DNA of 64,000 nucleotides from JABSQH01 sp965230015. GTDB lineage: Bacteria > Actinomycetota > Acidimicrobiia > Acidimicrobiales > Ilumatobacteraceae. Each line of letters begins with the position of its first letter. Position 1 is the first letter of the stretch. Position numbers and translations under genes: made by a program. The stretch is taken from the NCBI GenBank assembly GCA_965230015.1, contig CBDDKF010000014.1, forward strand, positions 186,001-250,000. Direction: 5' to 3'. The notes under the pieces are model-generated. The model was not told where the DNA came from, ran no database searches, and saw only the letters and a list, made by a program, of their open reading frames with translations. Shown here one piece after another: positions 34,820 to 43,625 of the stretch.

Positions 34820-34921
34820 CGTCGCCAACCTATGCCCTTGCGCCGCGGCTCGCTTCGCACTTCCGCTGGCTGGCAGCGCCGACCACCGGGCCGCGCGCGA
34901 CGTCAGAGTCCGATGACGATG

Positions 34922-34972
34922 GGCGTCCGATTGTGCGGCAGGGCGCTCGGGCAAGGCCGATTGGAATTGGGC
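34922..34972 (+). repeat. Array repeat, copy 19
   Basis: Left arm CCGATTGTGCGGCAG, centre GGCGCTCGGGC, right arm CCGATTGGAATTGGGC. Diverged. Confidence 0.5.
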
Positions 34973-34998
34973 TGGGTGCGTTGGCGCGGTCGAGGTGG

Positions 34999-36207
34999 TC
35001 AGCTTGGTTCGGGTTTGAGCGCGGCCCAGTCTTCTGCGGTTGCTGGTTGCATTTGGTTGGCGGCTTCGAGGACGGTGCGTTGGTTGAGTCCGAACCCGCC
35101 GAGGGTGTATCGGTATCCGCCCTCCGACCAGAGGATGGCGAGGTAGCCGGGCGTGTCGTTGCTGGCGATGAACGCGGGAACGCCCCGCACGGTGGTATCT
35201 GTGACGTTGTCGTAGTCAAGCCGGTGGAGCGGAAGTAGGCCGGGGTCTTCACGTCGCCATCCCAGCCACAACATGGGTTCGCCATCACTGGGCAGCGCGC
35301 CGTCGGGTCGAGCGTTGTACCAGCGAATCGATGCAGGCGCAGACTGCAGGGACTCGAGCGGGGTGAACCGTTCCTCCGAAACCGTGCCCACGGCGCGCTC
35401 GACGAGACCTTCGGGCAGCGCAGCTGGGTCAATGACTGCGCCGACGCTGTCGTTGTCGGCGAGCACGGTGTGCTCTGCGGCGGTGAGGAGATCATCGTCG
35501 CTGAGTTGATAGCCAGTCACGACGAACAAAGTGTCGTCGTCGCGGAACGCAACGGCACGTCCGCTGCCTGACGGATCGTCGTACAGCCACGCTGTCTCGC
35601 CCCCCACGGTCACTTGGGTGGGCTCAACGTCGGCTGGTGGTACTGCCGGGGCGAACTGCTGGGTCGCCGACGTGGACGCGAGCTGCAAGCGGGGGTGAAG
35701 CTCGGGCTGATCCATGGTTGCGGTGTACCAGCGCTGGATCCACGGCTCGACGGGGCCCGCGGGTTGCGACGCCTCTGCGGTGCCGACGTAGGAGTACCCG
35801 GTGGCTTCAGTCAAAGCGTCCGGGAACTCGTCGAGGATCACCGCCCCGCCTGGCACGCCGGTATCGCCGTCAACACGCTCGATCGGCGCCGTCGATTCAC
35901 TCGATGGCGCGCTGGTGGGTTGCTCGGGGGGTGTGTGCGTTTGCTCGCCGGGCCGGTTGGCGCTCGCCCAGACGCCAACGACCCCGGCGAGCGTGAGCAC
36001 GCTCGCAGCGACCACGAGTAGCCCACGAGTTCTGCGGTCGCGCGCCGGACCGGGGACGGAGCTGCGAGCCGGATCGGGACCGGACGCGACGGCGACCCCC
36101 GTGTCGGCTGCGCCGGAGACTCGAGAACGCAGCTTGCTGCGAGTGGCAGCATCCAACACGGGGCGGTCAGGTCGCTGGGCGCGGACGATGTCGACGATGT
36201 CGCTCAT
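34999..36207 (-). CDS. Membrane partner of ECF sigma (pair 6)
   Basis: 402 residues from MSDIVDIVRAQRPDRP, overlapping the sigma stop by ATGA. The cytoplasmic region of about 60 residues is followed by a membrane segment (GLLVVAASVLTLAGVVGVW), a Ser/Thr/Pro linker and a beta-rich outer domain of about 280 residues with several Trp-rich segments. No zinc anti-sigma motif. The N-terminal 20 residues resemble the starts of other sigma-coupled membrane proteins in actinomycetes. Confidence 0.7.
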   Translation of the reverse strand: MSDIVDIVRAQRPDRPVLDAATRSKLRSRVSGAADTGVAVASGPDPARSSVPGPARDRRTRGLLVVAASVLTLAGVVGVWASANRPGEQTHTPPEQPTSAPSSESTAPIERVDGDTGVPGGAVILDEFPDALTEATGYSYVGTAEASQPAGPVEPWIQRWYTATMDQPELHPRLQLASTSATQQFAPAVPPADVEPTQVTVGGETAWLYDDPSGSGRAVAFRDDDTLFVVTGYQLSDDDLLTAAEHTVLADNDSVGAVIDPAALPEGLVERAVGTVSEERFTPLESLQSAPASIRWYNARPDGALPSDGEPMLWLGWRREDPGLLPLHRLDYDNVTDTTVRGVPAFIASNDTPGYLAILWSEGGYRYTLGGFGLNQRTVLEAANQMQPATAEDWAALKPEPS

Positions 36208-36731
36208 TGAGATCCCTCCGGTGCCGGGCGATCGAGGTGAGCCGCCCTCCGCAGCTCGCGGCGGATGCGATGGAGTCGCGACCGCACCGTGCCGACGGGA
36301 ACTCCGAGGATCTCGGCACACAACTTGTATGGGACGCTCTCCCAGGCGACGAGCAACAACAAGTCGCGATCCTCTGGCGCGAGATCCGCCACTGCCGTCA
36401 TCACCCGCTCAGCGTCAGTGGACGCATCGATTCGTTCGGCAACGTCGAGGAGCGCGTCGCCACGAACGACCGGTCGATTCGCCAGTTTCAGATTCGCCCG
36501 GAATCGGCGTTGCTCTGTCCGCCAGTGTCGCCGCATCAGATTGGTGGCGATCCCGAACAGCCACGCCCGCTCGCTCCCGCGTGCGGCCTCGTAGCGGTCG
36601 GCTTGGCTGAGCGCGATCTCGAACACGTCGCCCACCACGTCCGCTGCGATGTCACGTCCGAGGCGACGAGCGACATAGCCGTACACGGCATCAACGTGCT
36701 CGTCGAACAGCCGAGCAGCATCGTCGTCCAC
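36204..36731 (-). CDS. ECF sigma factor (pair 6)
   Basis: 175 residues. Region 2 is LFDEHVDAVYGYVARRLGRD, VVGDVFEIAL and SERAWLFGIATNLMRRHWR; region 4 is APEDRDLLLLVAWESVPYKLCAEILGVPVGTVRSRLHRIRREL. It is closely alike in sequence to the pair 2 sigma (GIATN, LLVLVAWE/LLLLVAWE, GVPxGTVRSRLxRIRR), so the two probably share descent. Confidence 0.88.
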   Translation of the reverse strand: MDDDAARLFDEHVDAVYGYVARRLGRDIAADVVGDVFEIALSQADRYEAARGSERAWLFGIATNLMRRHWRTEQRRFRANLKLANRPVVRGDALLDVAERIDASTDAERVMTAVADLAPEDRDLLLLVAWESVPYKLCAEILGVPVGTVRSRLHRIRRELRRAAHLDRPAPEGSQ

Positions 36732-36897
36732 GCTCTACTCTTGCCCGCTCACCGCAACGAGTTCATCCTTCGCTCGAGGGCAGACGGAGACTCGCCCCAG
36801 CTCCCACAAGCACGGCGCGCTCGACATCAGCTCTCCGTTCGGCCACCGCCGAACGGAGAACCACCTGCGACGAGCAAAGCGCTCGGCATCGCCACAG

Positions 36898-36948
36898 TCT
36901 GGTTCGGCACATTGGCGCTTGGTCATGGCTAGCGAATGCTTCGCTCGA
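36898..36948 (+). repeat. Array repeat, copy 20 (diverged)
   Basis: CTGGTTCGGCAC, then ATTGGCGCTTGG and GCGAATGCTTCGCTCG, which itself forms a GCGAA/TTCGC hairpin. Confidence 0.5.
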
Positions 36949-36998
36949 CCGCAGGTGGCGCGCTGGCGCGCCCATGGCGGTGGTGAGATGCTGCGTGG

Positions 36999-37268
36999 GT
37001 GGTGAAACGGATCGCTGCGGCGATAGTCGCAGCACTTTGGGTGTTGCTTGCAACGGTCGGTTTGAGTCGATACGGCTGGACGAAATGGACGACGCAAGAC
37101 ATGGCAGGGTTTCCCGACTCGCTGTTTTGCCGGAATCACTACCCGACGTTCGGCAGCGTGTGCGAAGTCCCCAACGAGGTCGCCTACAGCCTTGTGCTGA
37201 CGACCGTCGCGCTGATCGCGATTGCGCTGCTAGTCGTCGCCAGTCGCATCAACGCACGCGATCGTTGA
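36999..37268 (+). CDS. Small two-helix membrane protein
   Basis: 89 residues from a GTG (an adjacent in-frame GTG follows). Helix 1 is VKRIAAAIVAALWVLLATVG, helix 2 near residues 60-82 (YSLVLTTVALIAIALLVVAS). The outer loop has two cysteines (LFCRNHYPTFGSVCEVP), a likely disulfide. No recognised family. Confidence 0.65.
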   Translation: MVKRIAAAIVAALWVLLATVGLSRYGWTKWTTQDMAGFPDSLFCRNHYPTFGSVCEVPNEVAYSLVLTTVALIAIALLVVASRINARDR

Positions 37269-37307
37269 CCCGCACACAACCGCTCCCCGAAGCGAGAGGG
37301 CCGAGCC

Positions 37308-37346
37308 GAGCAGTACGGCACCGATGCGCTCGCTGAAGTGCGGGGC
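37308..37346 (+). repeat. Array repeat, copy 21
   Basis: Left arm GAGCAGTACGGCAC, centre CGATGCGCTCGCTG, right part AAGTGCGG. Confidence 0.65.
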
Positions 37347-37423
37347 TATGGTGTGCATGCCGCCATGTGTTGGCGACCGAGAGGTCTGGGGTGGGACTTC
37401 TACGGTGTGGGGCGGTGTCGCCG

Positions 37424-38740
37424 ATGAGGGCCAGATCGACGGTTGCATTGCTTGCCGCAGCTTCGGTTGCTGTGTTGGTTGCGGCGTGGTGGTGGAGACC
37501 AACCGAGCAGCCCGACCTGACAGCTCGTCCGGCGGACACTGCCCCCGTTGGCGGTGACCCAGTTCCGTCACAGGTCGACGCTCGAGAGTGGCAGATCCAC
37601 TCCTTCGATGGACGGCCGGTCAGTGGCGGGTTCGGCAACGCCGCGTGGTTTCGATTCTCCAATGACGCTCCCGTGGATGCCCAACCGTTTGAAGTTCCTG
37701 CGGGCGCCGAGTTGTTGGACGGCTTCAACAACTGCAATCGATACAGCGGCAGCGTCCGTTTCGATGGCGACCACATCACACAGGTCACTCCAGGGATGAG
37801 CACGGCGATGGCGTGTCCGCCCCCGCAATTCATCCCAGTGACCGGCGAGCTGGCGATCGAACAGGAATGGCTCGTGATTCGCGGCGACAACACGCTGGTC
37901 GCGTTTGACCGCGCCGACGGTGTCCCAGCGAGCGCGCCTCCTCGGGTGATGGAGGTTGATGTGGCGATGCCGCCTCGACCGGTGTCGACAGTTGCGGTAA
38001 GCACCGCGCAGCCGATGCCGCCAGGCTGGCCCGACCTCGAGGGCTCGCGATGGGTGTTGACCAGCGTGAACGGGGAGCCGTGGACCTCAAGTCTTGTCCC
38101 TTCACTGACGATTGGGGCCGACACCATCTTCAGCGGCCACGACGGTTGCCGTCGTTACGTCGGCGCCTGGTGGCTCAGTGACCCCAGCGTTGACCGCCTC
38201 GTCGTCCACGCCAGCGAACCCGAAGAGACCGTTCCCTGCCGCGCCGCTGTCGAGCCGCTCCTGCGCCCCGCTCAGAGCTTTCGCTTCGAGGTCGGGCCCG
38301 ACCGGCTCGTCTCGGGGCCGCTGGCCGATACGAACGCGGCGCCACTGCCGACACCAACGCTCGCAGACGGCAGCCCACCACCACCGCCGTCGACCGAACC
38401 GCACGTCGTGTTTGAACCGCTCGCGCCCGGCCAGGCGGTCAGAGAATCACATCAACTCGTCGGCCAATGGGCGACCCGCGACGGCATCAGCGTCGACGTC
38501 AACGCGGACGGCACCATCGACGTCGGCGACTGCGGAACCGTCGCGTCGTGGCGATTCAACAGCCAGCTGGAGATCGATCGCCAGTGGCCCCAATACAACA
38601 ACTGTCCCGCCGCTCAATCCACAAGCATGTCAATGCTGCTCCTCGACACGCGAATACCTGAATCGCTCGAACGACTCGACGATGGACGACTCATCCACAC
38701 CTCAGACACCGCCATCACCATCCTCGAGCCAGTGACCTGA
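37424..38740 (+). CDS. Secreted protein with two META (HslJ-like) domains
   Basis: About 438 residues from MRARSTVALLAAASV. The N-terminal membrane segment or signal runs to AWWWRP. The first domain has GFNNCNRYSGSVRFDGDHIT (the N-x-C-N-x-Y-x-G core of META/DUF306). The second begins WPDLEGSRWVLTSVNGEPW with HDGCRRYVGAWW. A third C-terminal section also starts LVGQWATRDGISVDVNADG. META domains occur in HslJ-type envelope proteins linked to stress or antibiotic tolerance. Function here unknown. Confidence 0.78.
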   Translation: MRARSTVALLAAASVAVLVAAWWWRPTEQPDLTARPADTAPVGGDPVPSQVDAREWQIHSFDGRPVSGGFGNAAWFRFSNDAPVDAQPFEVPAGAELLDGFNNCNRYSGSVRFDGDHITQVTPGMSTAMACPPPQFIPVTGELAIEQEWLVIRGDNTLVAFDRADGVPASAPPRVMEVDVAMPPRPVSTVAVSTAQPMPPGWPDLEGSRWVLTSVNGEPWTSSLVPSLTIGADTIFSGHDGCRRYVGAWWLSDPSVDRLVVHASEPEETVPCRAAVEPLLRPAQSFRFEVGPDRLVSGPLADTNAAPLPTPTLADGSPPPPPSTEPHVVFEPLAPGQAVRESHQLVGQWATRDGISVDVNADGTIDVGDCGTVASWRFNSQLEIDRQWPQYNNCPAAQSTSMSMLLLDTRIPESLERLDDGRLIHTSDTAITILEPVT

Positions 38741-38809
38741 ACGCACCCATCGCCACACCAACGAGGCTCCCCGCCCGATAACGCACGAACACCAGTGCGC
38801 CCACAGCCG

Positions 38810-38864
38810 ACGCAGTACGGCACCTACGCGCTCGCTGGATTGCGTTGTATTGCCCGGAATGGCG
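38810..38864 (+). repeat. Array repeat, copy 22
   Basis: Left arm CGCAGTACGGCAC, centre CTACGCGCTCGCTGG, right arm TGCCCGGAATGGCGG. Upstream half CCCCGCCCGATAACGCACG at 38769-38787; total 96 bp. Confidence 0.75.
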
Positions 38865-38926
38865 GCCGGTGCCGATGCGATGTGACCGTTGGCGATCGGC
38901 CGTGCGGGCGACCGCTCGAACGTTCG

Positions 38927-39325
38927 TCAATCCGGGATGGGTTGGCAGGTGTCAAGGCGTTCGCCCAGCGAATCCGATCCGAGGAAGCCCCATGGACACG
39001 TGTCCTCTAGCTCAACCCATCTCTCGCCGTTGACGACGACGATGCGGTCACCGATCGGTTCCTCAAGTCGCAGCGGGAGTACGCCCTCGCAATCGTCGCC
39101 GCGGAGGACGTCGCCATCGATGCTCCCGATACGGACCTCGGATTGCGTTTCGGTGACGTCGGCGGAGAGGTCTTGGCTGCAGACGAGCACGAGCTCAAGT
39201 CCGCCGCGGTCGGTCTCTCGTATCGCAAGGGCATCCGGTCGACCGTTTCCGCAGCCAGTGAGCACGTGAACAGCGGACACTGCTAGGACACACAACACGA
39301 CACGTTGCAGCCCCGTGGACACCAC
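38927..39325 (-). CDS. Lipoprotein, 132 aa
   Basis: Starts at GTG 39325 (or the adjacent GTG at 39322). The signal peptide LQRVVLCVLAVSAVHVLTGC ends in the lipobox LTGC (cysteine near residue 22). The mature part has three more cysteines (VCSQD, DDCEG, DTCPWG plus DTCQP) and is acidic. Unknown function. The frame is open well upstream, but that DNA is not coding-like. Confidence 0.68.
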   Translation of the reverse strand: MVSTGLQRVVLCVLAVSAVHVLTGCGNGRPDALAIRETDRGGLELVLVCSQDLSADVTETQSEVRIGSIDGDVLRGDDCEGVLPLRLEEPIGDRIVVVNGERWVELEDTCPWGFLGSDSLGERLDTCQPIPD

Positions 39326-39363
39326 TGCCAGTGAAGCAGACCGACAATTAGCGTTGGAGCCTG

Positions 39364-39918
39364 ATGGCGCTTCCTGCTCCGCTACTTGTTGTTCGGCATG
39401 CCGCTGCCATTGTCTCGGATGCTTCGCCACCTGCTGCGTGGCCGTTGTCGGAACAGGGTCGACTCGAGGCGCGCGCCCTTGGACAACGACTGGCCACACG
39501 GTTTTGCGACGCGCTCGCGGTGATTCGGTCCAGCAGCGAACGCAAAGCGATCGACACTGCAGCCGCAGCGACCGGGGTGCTCCCGGTCGTCGATGATCGC
39601 CTCGGCGAGGTCCAGAAACCTTGGTACGACCGGCCCGAGGACCACAAAGCGGCTGCGATTCGGTACCTCTCAGGCTCGACAGACGTCGGATGGGAGCCGC
39701 GCGGCGACGCAATCTCCCGCTTCGACGCGGCCGTTGCAGATTTAGTCGATCGCCCAGCCGCGGTTTCGACGCATGGCACGGTGTTGTCGTTGTGGTTGAC
39801 GACGCGACTCGACGACTTCGACCCTGTTGCGTTCTGGCAGGACCTCCGCTTTCCAGATGCGCACGTGCTGGAGTTCGATTCCGAGCGCGGCGGCCGATGG
39901 ACCATGGAGCGAGTCTGA
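39364..39918 (+). CDS. Histidine phosphatase superfamily protein
   Basis: 184 residues. The catalytic block is LLVVRHAAAI (RH motif; the usual RHG is RHA), the second Arg is in RSSSERKAIDTA, and the second His is in VSTHGTVLSLW. Length is typical of small branch-1 phosphoglycerate-mutase-like phosphatases. The GEVQKPWYDRPE insert resembles SixA/phosphohistidine-type members. Substrate unknown. Confidence 0.82.
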   Translation: MALPAPLLVVRHAAAIVSDASPPAAWPLSEQGRLEARALGQRLATRFCDALAVIRSSSERKAIDTAAAATGVLPVVDDRLGEVQKPWYDRPEDHKAAAIRYLSGSTDVGWEPRGDAISRFDAAVADLVDRPAAVSTHGTVLSLWLTTRLDDFDPVAFWQDLRFPDAHVLEFDSERGGRWTMERV

Positions 39919-39927
39919 CGAACCCGT

Positions 39928-39975
39928 CCCATGTCGGCACCGACGTTGGGCGGCACGGTTCGGAATGACGTCCTT
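39928..39975 (+). repeat. Array repeat, copy 23
   Basis: Left arm CCCATGTCGGCAC, centre CGACGTTGGGCGGCAC, right arm GGTTCGGAATGACG. Confidence 0.7.
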
Positions 39976-40217
39976 CGCTGGAGCCTCGGAGTTTGATGAT
40001 TCGGTCGGCCCGAAGGTGTTGGCTCTTGACGGGGCTGGGGTTGGTTGAGAGTCTCTGTGTGGCGACTGGCCCGTCGCCAAGCTCTTGGCGTTCTTACCCA
40101 GCAAGTGCGCCAATGAGAGTGAAGGGGAGCGAATCCTCGGGCCCGCTCGAGTGATGGGCCTTCGGCCGCGTAGGAACTGCTGGGGAGTGTGCCTGCGTAT
40201 CCAACGAGGAGGACCCT

Positions 40218-41306
40218 GTGACCGACGACAAGAACTTCAAGCGACTCGTACGCGCGCGCATGGCCGAGACCGGCAAGTCGTACACCCAAGCCCGGAACGA
40301 GCTACTCACACAGACCCAGCCCGAACCCGCGTCGTCGACGACGGTGCCGACCAACGCACGGGTCTTGGTGACCGGCCATCGTGGCCTTGTTGGATCAGCG
40401 ATCGTTCGCCGGCTGCAGGCAGACGGGTTCAGCAACATCTTGACCGCCACTCGGGAGCAACTCGACCTACGAGACCAGGCTGCCGTCAGCTACTGGTTCC
40501 GTGCCAACCGCCCGGACTATGTGTTCCTCGTAGCCGGGACCGTCGGAGGGATCCTGGCGAACTCAACCAGACCAGCGGAGTTCGCTTACGACAACTTGCT
40601 GATTCACGGCACTGTGGTCCACGCCAGCCACGAGTACAACGTTAAGAAGCTGCTGTACCTCGGCTCGAGCTGTGTGTACCCGCGCGACACCGCGCAACCG
40701 ATCAACGAAGACCAGCTCCTCACCGGCCCGCTGGAGCCGACCAACGAGGCCTACGCCATCGCCAAGATTGCCGGGATCAAGCTCTGTGAGGCGTACCGCA
40801 GCCAATACGGGGACAACTTCATCTCCGCGATGCCGACCAACCTGTATGGACCCAACGACAACTTCGACCCCATCGGAGCGCACCTCATACCAATGCTCAT
40901 CCGACGCTTCGACGAGGCCCGTCACGCCGGCGACACCGAGGTCACCGTGTGGGGAACCGGCCGACCCCGACGCGAGCTGATGCACGTCGACGACCTCGCA
41001 TCAGCGTGTGTCCATCTCATGCACCATTACAACAGCGGCCAGCTCATCAACATCGGCACCGGCAGTGACGCGACAGTCGAAGACATCGCATCGCTCGTGC
41101 GCGACGTCGTCCACCCAACCGCCCACATCACCTTCGACACCACCAAGCCGGATGGCACGCCACAGAAGCTGCTCGATGTGACCCGAATCCACGACACAGG
41201 ATGGCACCACACCATCGCCCTGGACGACGGACTGCGGTCCACCTACGACTGGTACCTCACCGCCGAACAGGTCCGCAACCGCGAAACGGTGGCCACCATC
41301 GCCTGA
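40218..41306 (+). CDS. fcl: GDP-L-fucose synthase-like NAD-dependent epimerase/reductase with N-terminal extension
   Basis: 362 residues from a GTG with GAGGAGGA upstream. Residues about 47-350 are a short-chain dehydrogenase of the Fcl type: NAD(P) site VLVTGHRGLVGSAIVRRL, then GTVGGILANSTRPAEF, LYLGSSCVYPRD, the catalytic YAIAKIAGIKLCEAY (Tyr-x3-Lys) and PTNLYGPNDNFD. It is preceded by a 45-residue extension (DDKNFKRLVRARMAETGKSY) that resembles a small actinobacterial helical domain and is not part of usual Fcl. The partner gene gmd is not in the window. Confidence 0.88.
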   Translation: MTDDKNFKRLVRARMAETGKSYTQARNELLTQTQPEPASSTTVPTNARVLVTGHRGLVGSAIVRRLQADGFSNILTATREQLDLRDQAAVSYWFRANRPDYVFLVAGTVGGILANSTRPAEFAYDNLLIHGTVVHASHEYNVKKLLYLGSSCVYPRDTAQPINEDQLLTGPLEPTNEAYAIAKIAGIKLCEAYRSQYGDNFISAMPTNLYGPNDNFDPIGAHLIPMLIRRFDEARHAGDTEVTVWGTGRPRRELMHVDDLASACVHLMHHYNSGQLINIGTGSDATVEDIASLVRDVVHPTAHITFDTTKPDGTPQKLLDVTRIHDTGWHHTIALDDGLRSTYDWYLTAEQVRNRETVATIA

Positions 41307-41345
41307 CCCGCCCATAATCGCCCGCCCACCTGCAGGCCAGCATCC

Positions 41346-41392
41346 GGCGAGATCGGCACCGTTGCGTTCGCTGTTTGCCTCTGAGACGCACG
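41346..41392 (+). repeat. Array repeat, copy 24
   Basis: Left arm GCGAGATCGGCAC, centre CGTTGCGTTCGCTG, right part CTCTGAGACGCACGG. Upstream half CCCGCCCATAATCGCCCGCC at 41308-41327; total about 88 bp. Confidence 0.72.
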
Positions 41393-41451
41393 GCGCAGTG
41401 ACCGCAGTGACGCCGCCCAGGTGGTCCGCTGGCGTCGGGTAGCCTTCATTC

Positions 41452-41577
41452 ATGGGACGCAGGAAGAGGAGGCGGTCGTTGTGGCGTTGGCTCAAGGGCG
41501 ATCCGGACGGCGCCCAGCTCGACCACAAGAAGCCCGGCGTGGTCGCAGCAAATAGTCGCAGAGAGATTGTTTCGTAG
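41452..41577 (+). CDS. Small basic protein, 41 aa
   Basis: ATG at 41452. The product starts MGRRKRRRSLWRWLKGDPDG, strongly basic, then AQLDHKKPGVV and ends REIVS. The Arg/Lys/Trp-rich start resembles a nucleic-acid-binding or amphipathic peptide. There is no clear Shine-Dalgarno, so it may be leaderless. Unrecognised; short, so moderate doubt. Confidence 0.45.
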   Translation: MGRRKRRRSLWRWLKGDPDGAQLDHKKPGVVAANSRREIVS

Positions 41578-41650
41578 TAGTCCAGTTCTCGGCCGAGATG
41601 AGGAACGCGAGCTCGTATGTCCGCTCGGACGGTGCACCCAACTGAGCCAA

Positions 41651-42118
41651 CTAGAGGGGCACGCAGTCAGTCGCCGCACCGTAGATCTTGCACTCGATCA
41701 CGCCGAACGGCCGATGCACGATCGCCGAGGTGGCGGGCCCGGATGCAATCTCAATCAGTGCGAACTCGCCCTGCGGATCGACTGCAACAGATCGCTCTGC
41801 GGGGTTGACGGCCTCCAAGCGCGATTCCTCCTGTAGACGAACCAGCGCAACATAGGTGTCTCGATAGGGGCCGCTCCACAGCACGCGTGGCTGAAGACCC
41901 GCGTCGAAGCACGATTCGCCGAGCACCTCACTGTCATCTGGGGTGCGAACCGAAGCACACTCGCCTTCCACAACAAGATCGGGTAGTACCGCTGTTGAGC
42001 GGCTGTCCTGGTTCTCGATCGAGGAGGCGGCTCGATCACTGCGCGAACCGCAGCTCGCGAGCATTGCAACTGCGAGGACCGACCCGATTGCCCGCTTCGC
42101 TGAACCGCTTCGATCCAT
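41651..42118 (-). CDS. Lipoprotein, 155 aa
   Basis: The signal peptide KRAIGSVLAVAMLASCGS has lipobox LASC (cysteine near residue 23). The mature part has cysteines in GECASVR, ESCFDAG, ECKIYG and TDCVPL, suggesting two disulfides. The predicted product is exported and anchored. Function unknown; similar in size and style to the lipoproteins at 38927 and 42828. Confidence 0.7.
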   Translation of the reverse strand: MDRSGSAKRAIGSVLAVAMLASCGSRSDRAASSIENQDSRSTAVLPDLVVEGECASVRTPDDSEVLGESCFDAGLQPRVLWSGPYRDTYVALVRLQEESRLEAVNPAERSVAVDPQGEFALIEIASGPATSAIVHRPFGVIECKIYGAATDCVPL

Positions 42119-42238
42119 GCATTCTCTATCGGCAGTGCGCCTGATGCTCTCGAGTCGGTCAGCCGCCTAGGCCAGCTCGCTATGCGCCCGGCAGCCCGAA
42201 GCAGACTGGTATCGGCTCGTTCCACATCGGGATTCCAA

Positions 42239-42288
42239 CCGACGCATGTCGGCACGTGGGGGCACGTCTGTGCGCGCGATATTCGCGA
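42239..42288 (+). repeat. Array repeat, copy 25
   Basis: Left arm CGACGCATGTCGGCAC, then GTGGGGGCACGTCTGTGCG. A further TGGTATCGG...GGATTCC-like piece precedes it at 42208-42236. Confidence 0.6.
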
Positions 42289-42329
42289 CTAAGTCAGCCG
42301 TCGGGCGTGGTCAGCGCACCCGTGAGACG

Positions 42330-42698
42330 ATGTCGGAGATGGCTCGACGCGTCGTACTTGCGTCAGTGGTGGTACTGCTGGCCCTGGTTCTTCTCGGCCG
42401 CCCGTTCTTTGGCTGCAGAGGACCCGTTGATGCGACACGCTGTGTCACCCAAGACACTGCGGCAGTTTGCATCGACAAACGAGGCCCCGAACTCGAAGTT
42501 CGTGCTACCGGTCTGCTCGCCGGCTCGAGTGTCGAGTTCAACTATGACCCGATACCGGTCACAAGTACCGGGGCTTTCGATGGGCGGTGGTTCTACATCA
42601 CCAATGAGTACTGGCCAACCAACCTCCGTGTCGAGGCTGTGACCGCTGACGGCACAACCCTCGCTGGCACTGTCGAGTTTGAGGATCTACTGCCGTAG
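42330..42698 (+). CDS. Secreted or membrane-anchored small protein
   Basis: 122 residues from MSEMARRVVLASVVVLLALV. The N-terminal hydrophobic segment is followed by two close cysteine pairs (FFGCRGP, TRCVTQD and VCIDK) and a single beta-sandwich-like domain (FNYDPIPVTSTGAFDG). No recognised family. The hydrophobic segment could be a signal anchor or an uncleaved signal peptide. Confidence 0.62.
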   Translation: MSEMARRVVLASVVVLLALVLLGRPFFGCRGPVDATRCVTQDTAAVCIDKRGPELEVRATGLLAGSSVEFNYDPIPVTSTGAFDGRWFYITNEYWPTNLRVEAVTADGTTLAGTVEFEDLLP

Positions 42699-42827
42699 CC
42701 ATGGTCGGTGTCGAATGGGCAGTGGGCGTACATCGAACCGGTCACCTAGCCAGCGAGATCTCGTTCAACGCGGGCTGAGGGCTTGGTGGCGGCAACGGGC
42801 GGTCGTGTTTGCGGTAGACCAAGTCCG

Positions 42828-43292
42828 ATGGCGGGTTGCGAGACCCCCGTATTGCCCAGGCGGCCGTGGCAGATCTGTCTAGCCGCGCTGTCTTTCGTGT
42901 GGGCGGCGAGCTGCAGCACATCTGCGAGTCCTTCGCCTGAAACGGTCATCGGAGCGGACGGTCAGTCGTTGTGGCTGATCCAACCAGCGAGGTGCGATGA
43001 AGGTGGAAGCTGCTCACCTGGGGTCTTCATCAACCGGTTCTACTACCCATTGAACTGCGGCCCGCCATGGGTCGCCGAGGACGAGCTTGGCGAGGTGTTT
43101 GCCGTCAGCGGCGGCACACCGGGAGTGCCGCCGCAGGCCCGAAGGATCGTCGGCACCGATGCCGGCACCTTGGCAATGAGGTCGACGGGCTGCGACGACG
43201 CAGATGGTGAATGGGTTGCTTCGACGGGCGGGTATAGAGACACCTGGTTCGGCGAAACAGATCCGTCGCGCACGCAAGCCTCGCAACCCTGA
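42828..43292 (+). CDS. Lipoprotein, 154 aa
   Basis: From MAGCETPVLPRRPWQICLAA; the lipobox-like AASCSTS cysteine is near residue 29. The mature part contains CDEGGSC, PLNCGPPW and STGCDDADGEW. The frame extends to a GTG at 42783. Unknown function. The upstream neighbour is of the same general kind. Confidence 0.62.
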   Translation: MAGCETPVLPRRPWQICLAALSFVWAASCSTSASPSPETVIGADGQSLWLIQPARCDEGGSCSPGVFINRFYYPLNCGPPWVAEDELGEVFAVSGGTPGVPPQARRIVGTDAGTLAMRSTGCDDADGEWVASTGGYRDTWFGETDPSRTQASQP

Positions 43293-43385
43293 CAGCCACG
43301 ACAGCGAGGTGCAGCAGCGAGTCATCGCAGTCGGACGAGTTCCCGGCCCCGTACCGGTAGTGGACCTTCGGCCGGCCATACCCCG

Positions 43386-43444
43386 CAGAGATAGCGGCAC
43401 GCCGGCCCATCACCGCACGACAGAGACTGCACGGAAACGCTCAG
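43386..43444 (+). repeat. Array repeat, copy 26
   Basis: Left arm CAGAGATAGCGGCAC, right arm CTGCACGGAAACGCTC. Confidence 0.7.
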
Positions 43445-43466
43445 TCCACGTCGGTCACTCCACCCG

Positions 43467-43502
43467 GTCTAGGTCGGCACTTCGGCGCTTAGGAAGCCGT
43501 TC
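43467..43502 (+). repeat. Array repeat, copy 27 (short)
   Basis: GTCTAGGTCGGCAC, TTCGGCGC, TTAGGAAGCCG; a compact copy right after copy 26 with no gene between. Confidence 0.6.
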
Positions 43503-43625
43503 GGCAAAGCACGGCGGTGACCTAGAGAACGCGCCGGGTCCGGGCTGCGTTTGTTCCACGTCGCGACGTCGGGCGCGCTCAGATGGCGAGCGCCCTGTGC
43601 GCTGGTGGGATGGCACAGTGATGGG

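Larger units (their letters stand above)
43293..43625 (+). other. Intergenic stretch with two repeats
   Basis: No gene. Two repeat copies lie 22 bp apart (43386-43444 and 43467-43502), followed by the leader of the GDPD gene. Confidence 0.5.
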
